The notes: generated by a model not told the origin, from the sequence alone. A stretch of 64,000 nt of DNA from Caulobacter sp. UNC279MFTsu5.1 (GCF_900114015.1 NZ_FORN01000003.1:169371-233370); one strand, 5' to 3'; shown: positions 7,951-17,295, numbered from the stretch's first letter. Translations and numbers: made by a program.

Positions 7951-10404
7951 CTACGCCTTCGCCTTCCCGCCCTTCCTCGCCGTCGCCGTCGCCGTCATCG
8001 TCTTGGCGGGCACGTGCTTGTCCCAGGCGTCGGCCATCGCCTGGGCCAGGGCGTCCAGGGCGTAGGGCTTGCGCAGCAGCGGCCAGGGGGTGTCGTGGGC
8101 GCGGACCAGTTCCTGGCCGGTGTAGCCCGAGCTGAGCAGGACCGGCAGCTCGGGCCGTTCCTGCGACAGGGTGACGGCCAGGTCGACCCCGCTCTTGCCG
8201 CCCGGCATGATCACGTCGGTGATCACCAGGCCCACGGTCGGGTCGTGGCGGGCGATGGCCAGGGCCTCGTCGGCGGTGGCGGCGCGGCTGACCATGTGGC
8301 CCAGCTCGTCGATCATCGCCGCGATCAGGTCGCCCACCTCGCCGTCGTCCTCGACCAGCAGCACGTGGGCGGTGGCGCGAGTGGCCGGCGGCCGGACGGC
8401 CAGCACCTCGATCGGCGAGAAGGCCTCGCGCACCGGCAGCATCATGGCCACGGTCGTGCCTTGGCCCCGTTCAGACTCGATGCTGACCTCGCCGCCGCTC
8501 TGGCGCACGAAGCCGTAGACCTGGGACAGGCCCAGGCCCGTGCCCTTGCCGACCGGCTTGGTGGTGTAGAAAGGCTCGAAGGCCCGCTCCAGGGTCTGGG
8601 CGTCCATGCCCTCGCCGGTGTCGCGCACGGCCACGCGCAGATAGCGCCCGGCCGGCAGGTCGCCCAGGGGCTCGGCCAGGTCGACGCCCTGCGAGGCGAC
8701 GGTGATCCTGCCGCCGGGCGGGGTGGCGTCGCGGGCGTTGACCACCAGGTTCAGCAGGGCCGCCTCGAACTGGCCGGAGTCGGTCAGGGTGGTGCGGCCG
8801 CCGGCCTTCAGCTCCAGGACCAGGTCGACGCCTTCCCCGACCGCGCGGCGCAGCAGGCTCTCGCTCTCGGCGATCATCGCGTCGATCCGGCAGATCTCCG
8901 GGTTCAGCGGCTGGCGGCGGGCGAAGGCCAGCAGGTGCTGGGTCAGCTTCTCGCCGCGCCGGGCCGCCGACTGGGCCGCGTTCAGCATGCGCTCGCGCCG
9001 CTTGTCGTCCTCGGGATTGCGCTGCAGCACGTCCAGGGCGCCGATGATCACGGTCAGCAGGTTGTTGAAGTCGTGCGCCACCCCGCCGGTCAGCTGGCCG
9101 ATGGCCTCCAGCTTCTGCGACTGGGTCAGGGCGGCCTGGGCGGCGTCGCGCTCGGCCAGGGCCTCCTGCACGCGGTCGGCCAGCAGCTCGTTCAGGCCGG
9201 TCAGCTTGGCCTCGGCCTCCTTGGCCTCGGTGACGTCGAAGGCGATGCCGATGAAGCCGATGAACTCGCCGCCCGGCCCCAGGCGCGGCTGCGAGAACGA
9301 CTTGAGCCAGCGCCACTGGCCGTCGGCCCGGCGGTAGCGGCCCTCCAGGCTGAACGGCCGGCGCGAGGCCTCGCCGGCGATCTGGGCCTTGAGGATGGCG
9401 GGCAGGTCGTCGGCGTGCAGGCGCGAGCGCCAGTCCAGCACCAGGGCCTCGTCATAGGTCACGCCCGCGAAGTCGACATAGGCGGCGTTGACGAACACCC
9501 GCAGGCCGTCGTCGCCGCTGATCCACATCAGGGCCGGGGCGCTGTCGGCCAGGGCGCGGAAGCGGGCCTCGCTCTCGCGCAGGCTCTCCTCGGCCCGGCG
9601 GCGCGTGGTGACCTCGAAATTGACGCCCAGGACGCGCAGGGCGCGGCCAGCCTCGTCGCGCACCACCTCGCCGCGGCCGTGGATCCAGCGTTCGCCGTCC
9701 GGGTGGTCGGCCAGCCGGTATTCGACCTCGTAGTGCCCGCCCTTGACCGCCTCGCGCAGCCGGTCCCGGACCAGGGCGCGGTCATCGGGGTGGACCACCT
9801 CGACCAGGTTGTCCAGGTCGATCGGGCCCTCCAGCGGCAGGCCCAGGTTCCGGCGCGCGGTGCGCGACAGGTCCAGGACGTTGTTCTGGACGTCCCACTC
9901 CCAGGGGCCGACCCCGGCGGAGGTCTGGGTGACCTGCAGGCGGGCTTCGGCCTCGGACTGCCGCCGGCGGGCCTCGGCCAGCTTGACCAGGCTGGCGCGC
10001 AGGGCCGCGGCCACGGCGGCGGTGATCAGCGACGACAGCACGAACAGCGCCAGGGCGGCGACCTGGCTGCGGCTCAAGGCCTCGCCCCGCAGGCCGCCCT
10101 GCAGCCAGCTGGCGAACAGCACCCCCGCCGCGATCGGCGCTAGGCCCCAGCGCCAGCCGGCGTAGAGGGTGACCAGGATGGTGGCCGGGAAAAAGGTCTG
10201 GGTCGCGCCGACCCCGGCGGTCAGGCCCAGCAGCGCCAGCCTCAGGCCGATCGCCGCCAGGATCGCCGCCCCGGTCGCCAGGGCCGCCCGCCAGGCCGGC
10301 GGCGGGATCTCCGGGATGAGCCACGCGCTTATCGTGTCGGGCCAGGCGCGGCCGCGAGCTTTCGCGTGCGGTTCTTCAATCTTCATGGGACTCGATGCGC
10401 GCAT
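7951..10404 (-). CDS. Membrane PAS hybrid histidine kinase with C-terminal receiver
   Basis: An 817-residue sensor kinase. A hydrophobic N-terminal block (about residues 38-140, several membrane segments) is followed by two PAS domains (roughly 150-400). A HisKA domain comes next, whose H-box reads VAHDFNNLLTV, then a HATPase_c domain with LVVNARDAT, DTGEGMD and GKGTGLGLSQVYG. The C-terminal receiver (about 690-790) has VLLVEDD, the phosphoacceptor in VITDVIMPGG and a Lys in LRKPY. It ends in a basic Lys/Ala tail. The output and signal are unknown. It is divergent from dps, which makes dps a possible but unproven target. Confidence 0.9.
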   Translation of the reverse strand: MRASSPMKIEEPHAKARGRAWPDTISAWLIPEIPPPAWRAALATGAAILAAIGLRLALLGLTAGVGATQTFFPATILVTLYAGWRWGLAPIAAGVLFASWLQGGLRGEALSRSQVAALALFVLSSLITAAVAAALRASLVKLAEARRRQSEAEARLQVTQTSAGVGPWEWDVQNNVLDLSRTARRNLGLPLEGPIDLDNLVEVVHPDDRALVRDRLREAVKGGHYEVEYRLADHPDGERWIHGRGEVVRDEAGRALRVLGVNFEVTTRRRAEESLRESEARFRALADSAPALMWISGDDGLRVFVNAAYVDFAGVTYDEALVLDWRSRLHADDLPAILKAQIAGEASRRPFSLEGRYRRADGQWRWLKSFSQPRLGPGGEFIGFIGIAFDVTEAKEAEAKLTGLNELLADRVQEALAERDAAQAALTQSQKLEAIGQLTGGVAHDFNNLLTVIIGALDVLQRNPEDDKRRERMLNAAQSAARRGEKLTQHLLAFARRQPLNPEICRIDAMIAESESLLRRAVGEGVDLVLELKAGGRTTLTDSGQFEAALLNLVVNARDATPPGGRITVASQGVDLAEPLGDLPAGRYLRVAVRDTGEGMDAQTLERAFEPFYTTKPVGKGTGLGLSQVYGFVRQSGGEVSIESERGQGTTVAMMLPVREAFSPIEVLAVRPPATRATAHVLLVEDDGEVGDLIAAMIDELGHMVSRAATADEALAIARHDPTVGLVITDVIMPGGKSGVDLAVTLSQERPELPVLLSSGYTGQELVRAHDTPWPLLRKPYALDALAQAMADAWDKHVPAKTMTATATARKGGKAKA

Positions 10405-10462
10405 GACGGCTTGCCTGGAGCATGGACACGCTTACCTAGGACGCGCAACACGGGAGATCATG

Positions 10463-10942
10463 ATGGCTGCGCACCTGAACACTGGCTTCACCGCGAAACA
10501 GCGCGCCGACGTCGTGGCCGGCCTGAACAGGGTCCTGGCCGACAGCTACGCGCTGTATCTGAAGACCCACGGCTATCACTGGAACGTGCGCGGCGCCAAC
10601 TTTCAGGCGCTGCACGTGCTGCTGGAAGGCCAGTACACCGAGCAGTGGACGGCGCTGGACGCCATCGCCGAGCGCATCCGGGCCCTGGGCGAACTGGCGC
10701 CGATGGGGTATGGCGCGTTCGGTAACCTTTCCAGCATCAAGGACGGCGACGCCGAGAAGGAGTGGGAGGCCATGTTCAGGGAATTGCAGAGCGACAACGA
10801 GACCGTGATCGCCACCCTGCGCGACGCCTTCGCGGCCGCCGACGCGGCGGGCGACGAGGCCACCGCCGACCTCTACACCCAGCGCCTGGCCGCCCACGAG
10901 AAGCACGCCTGGATGATCCGCTCCACGCTCGGCGGAAAGTGA
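10463..10942 (+). CDS. dps: Dps-family ferritin-like DNA-protection protein
   Basis: A 159-residue Dps/ferritin-like protein that stores iron using peroxide and shields DNA during stress. The HGYHWNVRGANF stretch, HVLLEGQY and LDAIAERIRALG carry the inter-subunit ferroxidase ligands (His39, His51, Asp66, Glu70 by family analogy). The message reads ATGATG. The second ATG was chosen because it lies 6 nt after GGGAG, whereas the first, at 10460, is only 3 nt away; the difference is one Met. No OxyR or Fur site was recognised ahead of it. Confidence 0.93.
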   Translation: MAAHLNTGFTAKQRADVVAGLNRVLADSYALYLKTHGYHWNVRGANFQALHVLLEGQYTEQWTALDAIAERIRALGELAPMGYGAFGNLSSIKDGDAEKEWEAMFRELQSDNETVIATLRDAFAAADAAGDEATADLYTQRLAAHEKHAWMIRSTLGGK

Positions 10943-10958
10943 CCGCCCTGAAGCCTCC

Positions 10959-12176
10959 GTGCCAGCGCTAGGCCGACATTCGGTGCTGAGGGCCGCCGGG
11001 ACGCTGGTCGTCCTCGGCGGCCTTTGCGCGTGCGCGGCCGGCGAGCTCCCGGTCGGGTCGGACCGAGCGGCCGGTCTGGCGACCGTCGCCGGGTCGCTGT
11101 CGGACGCCGGCCTGGCGCGCTACGCCGCCGACATGGATCCGGCCATGCTGGCCCTGGCCCGCCGGCACGATCCCCGGCCGCACAAGGACTATTGGGGCCG
11201 GGTGCGGGGCTGGGAGAAGCTGGACCTGCGCGTGATCCCGCGCCTGGGCGACCGGGAGCCGGACTTCGAGGAGGCGAGAGCGATCAACGACTTCAAGGCC
11301 GCCTCGCCCCTGGCCGTGGAGCCGTCGCGGCCGTTCGTGCTGTCCGGCGCTCCGTCGGTGCGGAGCCAGGCCCTGCACTGCCTGACCCAGGCGGTCTATT
11401 TCGAGGCCGGCTTCGAGCCGGTCGAGGGCCAGCGGGCCGTGGCCCAGACCGTGATCAACAGGATGCGCCATCCCGGCTATCCCAAGTCGATCTGCGGCGT
11501 GATCTACGAGGGCGCGGCGCGAGGGACCGGCTGCCAGTTCAGCTTCACCTGCGACGGCTCGCTGCAGCGGGCGATCAGCCCGGCCGTCTGGACCAACGCC
11601 GAGATCGTCGCCAAGCGGGCCCTGGCCGGCTTCGTGATGAAGGACATCGGAACCGCCACCCACTACCACGCGGCCTATGTCTATCCGTACTGGGCGCCGA
11701 CCCTGGTCAAGCTGCGGACGGTGGGCACGCACGTCTTCTATCGCTGGACCGGCCCGTCCGGCGAGCAGGCGGCGTTCCGGGGCCGCTATTCGGGCGACGA
11801 GACGGTGTCGGCCGACATCCTGATGGGCGCCGACCCGCGCACCCTGGAGGCGGCCCCGCCGGGATCGCTGGCCGCCCTGGCGGCGGGGGGCGCGGGCCTG
11901 ATCCCCGTGGCGACCGGCGAGCCGGCCAAGATCGTCAGCCCCGAGGGAGTGGTCGAGATCCTGCCGCCGATGACCGGCGATCCGGCCGCGGCCATGCGCG
12001 GCGGCCGTCGCCTGCCGACGCCGGAAGAGATCGAGAAGATCAACAAGGCCCTGGGCGCGCTGGAGGCGCCGGTGGTCGACACCACGGTCAAGCCCGCGGA
12101 AACCGCGCCGCCGCCTGCACCGGAACCGCCCAAGCCGAAAGCGCGGCCGCCCAGCCTGGTCAATCGGCTGAACTAG
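10959..12176 (+). CDS. Cell wall hydrolase, SleB-like (Hydrolase_2), lipoprotein
   Basis: A 405-residue exported protein. The N-terminus has a hydrophobic stretch ending LGGLCACAAG, which fits a lipoprotein signal. The catalytic domain (about residues 140-260) has CLTQAVYFEAGFEP, QTVINRM, CQFSFTCDG and ATHYHA, typical of SleB/CwlJ-type hydrolases that act on peptidoglycan. The tail is Pro-rich (PAPEPPKPKARPP). It starts with GTG at 10959, with a second in-frame GTG at 10983. It follows dps by 16 nt and may share its transcript. Confidence 0.88.
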   Translation: MPALGRHSVLRAAGTLVVLGGLCACAAGELPVGSDRAAGLATVAGSLSDAGLARYAADMDPAMLALARRHDPRPHKDYWGRVRGWEKLDLRVIPRLGDREPDFEEARAINDFKAASPLAVEPSRPFVLSGAPSVRSQALHCLTQAVYFEAGFEPVEGQRAVAQTVINRMRHPGYPKSICGVIYEGAARGTGCQFSFTCDGSLQRAISPAVWTNAEIVAKRALAGFVMKDIGTATHYHAAYVYPYWAPTLVKLRTVGTHVFYRWTGPSGEQAAFRGRYSGDETVSADILMGADPRTLEAAPPGSLAALAAGGAGLIPVATGEPAKIVSPEGVVEILPPMTGDPAAAMRGGRRLPTPEEIEKINKALGALEAPVVDTTVKPAETAPPPAPEPPKPKARPPSLVNRLN

Positions 12177-12178
12177 CG

Positions 12179-12283
12179 GGACCCCCTCAGTCGCTTCGCG
12201 ACAGCTCCCCCGGAGGGGGAGCATCTGCTCGGCGTAGATCCTCCCCCTTTGGGGGAGGTGGCCCGGAGGGCCGGAGGGGGGTC
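12179..12283. repeat. Intergenic palindromic repeat, family 2
   Basis: Opens GACCCCCTCAGTCGCTTCGC, with GACAGCTCCCCC next, and closes GGGGGAGGTGGCCC...GGAGGGGGGTC, an inverted-end element of about 105 bp. Related copies lie at 13692-13802, 26661-26768 and 49037-49138. Here it sits between convergent genes, where a hairpin could end transcription from both sides. Confidence 0.85.
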
Positions 12284-13289
12284 ACCAGACCCCGATCTTC
12301 TCCGCCTCGTGGTGGCTGATCGGGTGGTGGGCCTTCCGGTGGTCTTCCTCGGCCAGGAAGCGCACGGCCTCCAGGGCGGCCATGCAGCCCATGCCGGCGG
12401 CGGTGACGGCCTGGCGGTAGACGTCGTCGGTGACGTCGCCGGCCGCGTAGACGCCGGCCACGGCGGTCGAGGTCGTGCCCGGCTTGACCTTCAGATAGCC
12501 GCCCGGGCCGGTCTCCAGCTGGCCCTTGAACAGCTCAGACGACGGGGCGTGGCCGATGGCGATGAACACGCCGTCGCAGGGGACGGTCTGGGTCTCGCCG
12601 GTCTTGACGTTCTTCAGCCGCACGCCGGTGACCCCCATCGGGTCGGAGTCGCCGAGGACCTCGTCGATGGCGCTGTCCCAGATCACCTCGATCTTGGGAT
12701 GGGCCAGCAGGCGCTCCTGCAGGATCATCTCGGCCCGCAGCTCGTCCTTGCGGTGCACCAGGGTCACCTTGCTGGCGAAGCTGGTCAGGAACAGGGCCTC
12801 CTCCACGGCGGTGTTGCCGCCGCCGACCACGACCACTTCCTTGTTGCGGTAGAAGAAGCCGTCGCAGGTGGCGCAGGCGCTGACGCCGAAGCCCTGGAAC
12901 TTGCTCTCGCTGTCCAGGCCCAGCCACTTGGCCTGGGCGCCGGTGGCGATGATCAGGGTCTCGGCGAACCAGTCCTGGCCGCTGTCGGTGGTGATGTGGA
13001 ACGGGCGCTTGGAGAGGTCGGCGCTCAGCACGATGTCGCTGACGAACTCGGTTCCGACATGCTCGGCCTGGGCCTTCATCTGGTCCATCAGCCACGGCCC
13101 CTGGATGACGTCGGCGAAGCCCGGATAGTTCTCGACGTCGGTGGTGATGGTCAGCTGGCCGCCGGGCTGGATGCCGGCGATCAGCACGGGCTTGAGCAGC
13201 GCGCGGGCGGCGTAGATGGCGGCGGTGTAGCCGGCGGGACCCGATCCGATGATCAGGCAGCGGGTGTGGCGGGGTTCGGGAGTCGACAT
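12282..13289 (-). CDS. trxB: Thioredoxin-disulfide reductase
   Basis: A 335-residue FAD/NADPH enzyme that keeps thioredoxin reduced. It has the FAD motif GSGPAGYTAAIYAARA, the redox-active CATC in SACATCDGFF, the NADPH motif VVGGGNTAVEEA, and the closing GVYAAGDVTDDVYRQA. The length matches bacterial TrxB. The ATG at 13289 is the natural start; an upstream in-frame ATG would add 49 residues not found in the family. Confidence 0.96.
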   Translation of the reverse strand: MSTPEPRHTRCLIIGSGPAGYTAAIYAARALLKPVLIAGIQPGGQLTITTDVENYPGFADVIQGPWLMDQMKAQAEHVGTEFVSDIVLSADLSKRPFHITTDSGQDWFAETLIIATGAQAKWLGLDSESKFQGFGVSACATCDGFFYRNKEVVVVGGGNTAVEEALFLTSFASKVTLVHRKDELRAEMILQERLLAHPKIEVIWDSAIDEVLGDSDPMGVTGVRLKNVKTGETQTVPCDGVFIAIGHAPSSELFKGQLETGPGGYLKVKPGTTSTAVAGVYAAGDVTDDVYRQAVTAAGMGCMAALEAVRFLAEEDHRKAHHPISHHEAEKIGVW

Positions 13290-13356
13290 AGGCGCAGATA
13301 TAGGGCCGATTCCGGTTTGGTGCGATGGGGCGGCGCGGATTCTGGGGATCGGCACG

Positions 13357-13689
13357 ATGATCGGGTTCAAGGGGGCGCCGACAGGGATCCTTGTCGGCCT
13401 GGCGTTCGCGGGCCTGGCCTGGTTCATCACGGGCATGGCCAGCGCGGCCCTGATCTTCGGCGTGGTGTTCGGCGGCGTGATCTACGCCGTCACGCGGTAT
13501 CGGGCGCTCTACGGCAAGCCGGCCGTCGACGGTTTCGGCGGTTCCAGCGACGACATGACCTGGGACGACGACACTAGTTCATGGAGCGCCTCCAGCCCGT
13601 CGAGCGACCCGACGTCCGGCGACACCAGCTGCGACGACAGCGGATCCGACAGCGGAAGCTGCGACAGCGGCGGTGGCGGCGGAGACTAG
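13357..13689 (+). CDS. Small membrane protein with Ser/Asp/Cys/Gly-rich tail
   Basis: A 110-residue protein with two adjacent hydrophobic segments (about residues 6-45), then a soluble tail ending in a low-complexity stretch with repeated SGD, SCD and SDSG units and GGGGGD. No domain was recognised. The tail resembles the low-complexity ends of TPM-domain membrane proteins, but no such domain is present. It is divergent from trxB with only 67 nt between them. Function unknown. Confidence 0.65.
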   Translation: MIGFKGAPTGILVGLAFAGLAWFITGMASAALIFGVVFGGVIYAVTRYRALYGKPAVDGFGGSSDDMTWDDDTSSWSASSPSSDPTSGDTSCDDSGSDSGSCDSGGGGGD

Positions 13690-13691
13690 CC

Positions 13692-13802
13692 GATCTCCCC
13701 CTCTGGGGGAGGTGGCCCAGAGGGCCGGAGGGGGCGCGGCGTCGGCCGTGGGAGACCCCCTCAGTCGGCTTCGCCGACAGCTCTCCCAGAGGGGGAGCAT
13801 CT
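13692..13802. repeat. Intergenic palindromic repeat, family 2
   Basis: Inverse-oriented copy of the element at 12179-12283: it begins GATCTCCCCCTCTGGGGGAG and ends CAGAGGGGGAGCATC. It fills most of the gap between the small membrane protein gene and pseI. Confidence 0.85.
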
Positions 13803-13861
13803 CAACGCCTCGTCCACGATTTCAGGGTTAATATGGGCCAAAGTCCCACGAGCCCCCGCCC

Positions 13862-14914
13862 ATGACCGCCCCCTATATCGAGATCGCCGGCCGCCGGATC
13901 GGCGCCGATCATCCGCCCTATCTGATCTGTGAACTCTCGGGCAATCACAACGGCAGCCTGGAGCGGGCGCTCGAGATGGTCGACGCGGCGGCCGACACCG
14001 GCGCCGACGCCATAAAGCTGCAGACCTACACCGCCGACACCATCACGCTGGACGTCGACCGGCCCGAGTTCAAGATCCACGGCGGCCTGTGGGACGGGCG
14101 CAGCCTGCATGAGCTCTACCAGGAGGCCCAGACCCCCTACGAGTGGCATGGCCCGATCTTCGAGCGGGCCCGCCGGCGCGGCGTGACCATCTTCTCCAGC
14201 CCGTTCGACGAGACCGCCGTCGACCTGCTGGCGGGGCTGGACGCCCCGGCCTACAAGATCGCCTCGTTCGAGGCCGTCGACCTGCCGCTGATCCGCTACG
14301 CCGCCCGCCAGGGCAAGCCGCTGATCATCTCGACCGGCATGGCCAACCTGCAGGAGATGCGGACGGCCCTGGACACCGCCCTGGAGGCCGGCGCGGCGGG
14401 CGTGCTGCTGCTGCACTGCGTGTCCAGCTATCCGGCCAGCTTCGAGGACGCCAATGTCCGCACCGTGGTCGACATGGCCCAGCGGTTCGGCTGCCCGATC
14501 GGCCTGTCGGACCACACCCCGGGCACGGCGGCCTCGGTGGCGGCGGTGTCGCTGGGCGCCTGCGCGGTCGAGAAGCACTTCACCCTGGCCCGGGCCGACG
14601 GCGGCCCCGACGCCGCCTTCAGCCTGGAGCCGGCCGAGTTCCGCGCCCTGTGCGACGACACCCGCAACGCCTGGAAGGCCCTGGGCGGCGTCAATTACGA
14701 CCTGCTGGGCAGCGAGCGCGGCAACCGCCAGTTCCGCCGCTCGCTGTACGTCACCGCCGACGTCGCGGCCGGCGAGCTCCTGACCCGGGCCAATGTCCGC
14801 TCGGTCCGCCCGGGCGAGGGCCTGCCCCCCGCCGACTACGAGGCCGTGCTGGGCCGCCCGGCCGCCCGGGCCCTGAAGCGCGGCGAGCCCCTGGCCTGGG
14901 ACATGGTGGGGTAG
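13862..14914 (+). CDS. pseI: Pseudaminic acid synthase
   Basis: A 350-residue NeuB-family enzyme that condenses phosphoenolpyruvate with 2,4-diacetamido-2,4,6-trideoxy-altrose to make pseudaminic acid, the sugar placed on flagellins in Caulobacter-like bacteria. The N-terminal barrel has ELSGNHNGS, DAIKLQTYTADT, FSSPFDETAVDLL and PLIISTGMA, and then GLSDHTPG and AVEKHFTL. A C-terminal SAF domain begins near RRSLYVTADVAAGE. The HNGS form and trideoxy-type loop favour PseI over sialic acid synthase. pseG and a cytidylyltransferase gene lie 3.6-6.5 kb away on the other strand. Confidence 0.9.
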   Translation: MTAPYIEIAGRRIGADHPPYLICELSGNHNGSLERALEMVDAAADTGADAIKLQTYTADTITLDVDRPEFKIHGGLWDGRSLHELYQEAQTPYEWHGPIFERARRRGVTIFSSPFDETAVDLLAGLDAPAYKIASFEAVDLPLIRYAARQGKPLIISTGMANLQEMRTALDTALEAGAAGVLLLHCVSSYPASFEDANVRTVVDMAQRFGCPIGLSDHTPGTAASVAAVSLGACAVEKHFTLARADGGPDAAFSLEPAEFRALCDDTRNAWKALGGVNYDLLGSERGNRQFRRSLYVTADVAAGELLTRANVRSVRPGEGLPPADYEAVLGRPAARALKRGEPLAWDMVG

Positions 14915-14920
14915 GAAGCG

Positions 14921-15220
14921 TCAGGTTTGGACCTCGACATGCGCCTCTGCGTCCATGGCCAGGAGCAGGCGGCCCGCCGCCTTCAGGGTCATGTTGCGCG
15001 GGTCCGACAGCCATTCGTGAATCTGGGACCGTGAGACGCCTAGCGCCGCCGCCAGGTCGGCCTGGCGGAGCCCTTCGGCCGTCTTGAGGTGTTCGAAGCG
15101 CGCGACCACGCCGCACCACATCGCCGCCTGCGCCCTGCCGATGGCCTGGGCCTGCTCCTCGGGACCGAAACGCCGCACACGCCGTTCCAATCGGGACTCC
15201 GTCGCCAGACGCGGCGTCAC
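14921..15220 (-). CDS. XRE-family helix-turn-helix protein
   Basis: A 99-residue protein. Its C-terminal half has the helix-turn-helix stretch RQADLAAALGVSRSQIHEWL, typical of XRE/Cro regulators and of antitoxin-like proteins that bind short operators. The N-terminal half is Arg- and Ala-rich. It converges on pseI with a gap of only 6 nt and lies 24 nt downstream of the TonB-receptor gene on the same strand. No toxin gene is adjacent. Confidence 0.8.
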   Translation of the reverse strand: MTPRLATESRLERRVRRFGPEEQAQAIGRAQAAMWCGVVARFEHLKTAEGLRQADLAAALGVSRSQIHEWLSDPRNMTLKAAGRLLLAMDAEAHVEVQT

Positions 15221-15244
15221 GGGCCGACCCGTGACGCCGTTCCG

Positions 15245-17242
15245 TCAGAACTTGGCGCTTAGCACCAGGCGCACGTCGCGGCCCGGCATCACGACCGAAT
15301 CCTTGTTGAGCGCCGTGGCGTTGCGGATCGTCTCGTCGGCCAGGTTGTGGCCGACCAGCAGCAGCTGGAGCCCCGGCTTGGCCTTGAACGGCTTCCAACG
15401 CACCTGGGCGTCGACGGAGGTATAGCCGTCGGTCGCCGGATCGGCCACGCCGACATGGTCCTGCGAGGACACCGCCAGCACCAGGAAGCTGGCGTCGATG
15501 GTCCCGTTGTCCCAGTCCAGGCCGCCGCCGAAGCGTCCGGGCTGGATGCGCGGCACGTCGCCGCCGCCGCCGGTGAACTTGGCGCGGACATAGTCGCCCA
15601 GCACCTGGCCCGACAGCTTGCCGCCGCCCACTGCGGTCAGCGGGAAGAAGGCCTTGGCCTCCGCGCCCCAGAAGCTGGCGTCCCGCTGGCCGTAGTTCAG
15701 CTCCTTCAGGTCGCCGGCGCCGCCGACTGCGCAGACGCCGTCCTCCTCGCACAGGCGCCCGGTCAGCGCGCCGTAGATGTAGTTGTCGAACCGCGCGCCC
15801 CAGACCGAGGCCTCGATGCGGCCTTCCGAGCCGATCTTGTAGCGCGCCGTCGCCTCCAGGGAATTGGCCCGCTCGATCTTCAGGCTCGGGTCGCCGGTCT
15901 CGAACGTCGCCGGTCCGTCGTGTGGTCCGATGGCGAAAAGTTCGGTCTGGGCCGGGGCCCGGGCGGCCGAAGCGGCGGTCAGGCCCAGGCGCAGGGCGTC
16001 GGACGCTTCGTAGGTGAAACCTGCCGAGACGCTGACCGGCGTGAAGTTGCGCCGCGTCTCGACGCCCGAAGCCGGCGTGCCGTTGATCCGGATCTGTTCC
16101 ACGCGCGCCGCGCCCTGGAACTGCAGAGGGCCGACCGGCGCCTCCACGAACACGAAGCCTGCGGCGCTCTGGGTGTGCGTCGGCAGCAGATAGTCGGCCC
16201 CCTCGCCCAGGGCGCTGAACTTGCGGTCCTGGAACTGGACGCCCAGGGCCGAAGCCGACAGCGGACCCGTCGCGCCGAACAGCGCCTCGGCGCGGCCGTC
16301 CCATTCCTTGTTGTTGAACGTCGAGAGGACCACGTTGCCTTCCGGGTCGATCTCGCTGTGGGTGTAGTCGGCGTAGCCGGCGTCGACATTGATGCGTTGC
16401 AGGGCGCCCTGGTCGAGCTTGATCGAAGAGCCGAACGCGCCCTTGTCCTGCTTCATGCGGATGAAGGTGTCGTCGGACGGGATGCCGTATTTGGCTTCGT
16501 AATGCGTGCCGCTGGCGCCGACGCGGCTGTCGTCGCCGAAGAAGTAGGACGCTCCGCCCGAATAGCCGTTGCCGCGGAACCACGAATTGGGCTGCCGGCC
16601 GTCGGGCGTGTCGTAGTCGCTGGCCCGCCGTCCGAAGCCGTCCAGGTGGGCGGCGAAGGGGCCCTGGCCCGCATCGACGCTGAGCGTGCCCTCGCCGGTC
16701 CGGGCGCTGGACGAATAGGCGGTGGTGGCCTCGCCCTCGATCCCGTCGACGGGCTTGAGCGGGATGCGGTTGTTGATCACGTTGACCACCCCGCCGATCG
16801 CCTGGCTGCCATAGCGCAGGGTGGCCGCGCCGCGCACCACCTCGATGTCCTGGGCGGCCAGCGGATCGATTGGCACGCCGTGGTCGGGGCCGACATCCGA
16901 GACGTCCGAACTGGACAGGCCGTTCTCGGCCAGCTTGACGCGCTGGGCGTCCATGCCGCGGATCACCGGGCGGCTGGCGCCGGCGGCGAAGCCGGTGCCT
17001 GCGACGCCGGGGACGTTGCGCAGCGCGTCGGCGATGCTGGCGCCGCCATTGCTCAGCACCTGGTCGCGGCTCACCTGCTCGACGATCGTCGCGAAACGGT
17101 CCGGATCGCCGCTGAGCGGCGAGGCGGTGACCACCACCTCGGACACGGCGGCATGGCCCAGATCCTGGGCCTGGGCGGCCGAGGCGCAGGCCAGGAGGAT
17201 CCCGGCGCTGGACGCCGTCAACAACATCGAACGCAGCCGCAT
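15245..17242 (-). CDS. TonB-dependent outer membrane receptor, ZnuD-like (zinc)
   Basis: A 665-residue outer-membrane receptor. After a signal peptide ending near AQAQ come a TonB box (SEVVVTASP), a plug domain with LRNVPGVAG and IEVVRGAATLRYGSQAIGG, and a barrel closing in LVLSAKF. The plug segment DVGPDHGVPIDPL, with its His/Asp, and the overall layout resemble ZnuD-type zinc receptors. A Zur-box-like palindrome 38 bp upstream of the start supports zinc uptake; function is inferred. The ATG at 17242 follows GGAGAG by 4 nt; an upstream TTG overlaps that site and was rejected. Confidence 0.88.
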   Translation of the reverse strand: MRLRSMLLTASSAGILLACASAAQAQDLGHAAVSEVVVTASPLSGDPDRFATIVEQVSRDQVLSNGGASIADALRNVPGVAGTGFAAGASRPVIRGMDAQRVKLAENGLSSSDVSDVGPDHGVPIDPLAAQDIEVVRGAATLRYGSQAIGGVVNVINNRIPLKPVDGIEGEATTAYSSSARTGEGTLSVDAGQGPFAAHLDGFGRRASDYDTPDGRQPNSWFRGNGYSGGASYFFGDDSRVGASGTHYEAKYGIPSDDTFIRMKQDKGAFGSSIKLDQGALQRINVDAGYADYTHSEIDPEGNVVLSTFNNKEWDGRAEALFGATGPLSASALGVQFQDRKFSALGEGADYLLPTHTQSAAGFVFVEAPVGPLQFQGAARVEQIRINGTPASGVETRRNFTPVSVSAGFTYEASDALRLGLTAASAARAPAQTELFAIGPHDGPATFETGDPSLKIERANSLEATARYKIGSEGRIEASVWGARFDNYIYGALTGRLCEEDGVCAVGGAGDLKELNYGQRDASFWGAEAKAFFPLTAVGGGKLSGQVLGDYVRAKFTGGGGDVPRIQPGRFGGGLDWDNGTIDASFLVLAVSSQDHVGVADPATDGYTSVDAQVRWKPFKAKPGLQLLLVGHNLADETIRNATALNKDSVVMPGRDVRLVLSAKF

Positions 17243-17276
17243 AAGGCTCTCCAAAAAAAGCGAACCTCGGCTCTTT

Positions 17277-17295
17277 ATGTTATATCATAACGTAC
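17277..17295. promoter_or_regulatory. Zur-box-like palindrome
   Basis: TATGTTATATCATAACGTA: arms GTTAT and ATAAC around ATC, extended by an outer TA/TA match, with one broken outer pair. It matches the GTTATA-N-TATAAC style of Zur operators and lies about 35 bp upstream of the TonB-receptor ATG, where bound Zur would block transcription in zinc-replete cells. Confidence 0.65.

Noticed and set aside
10410..10460. Sigma-70 promoter of dps
   Set aside because: TTGCCT is an acceptable -35, but the best -10 at 17-bp spacing (ACCTAG) is too poor to call.
14921..15220. Antitoxin of a toxin-antitoxin pair
   Set aside because: The XRE protein has no small toxin-like partner next to it; both neighbours are pseI and the TonB receptor.
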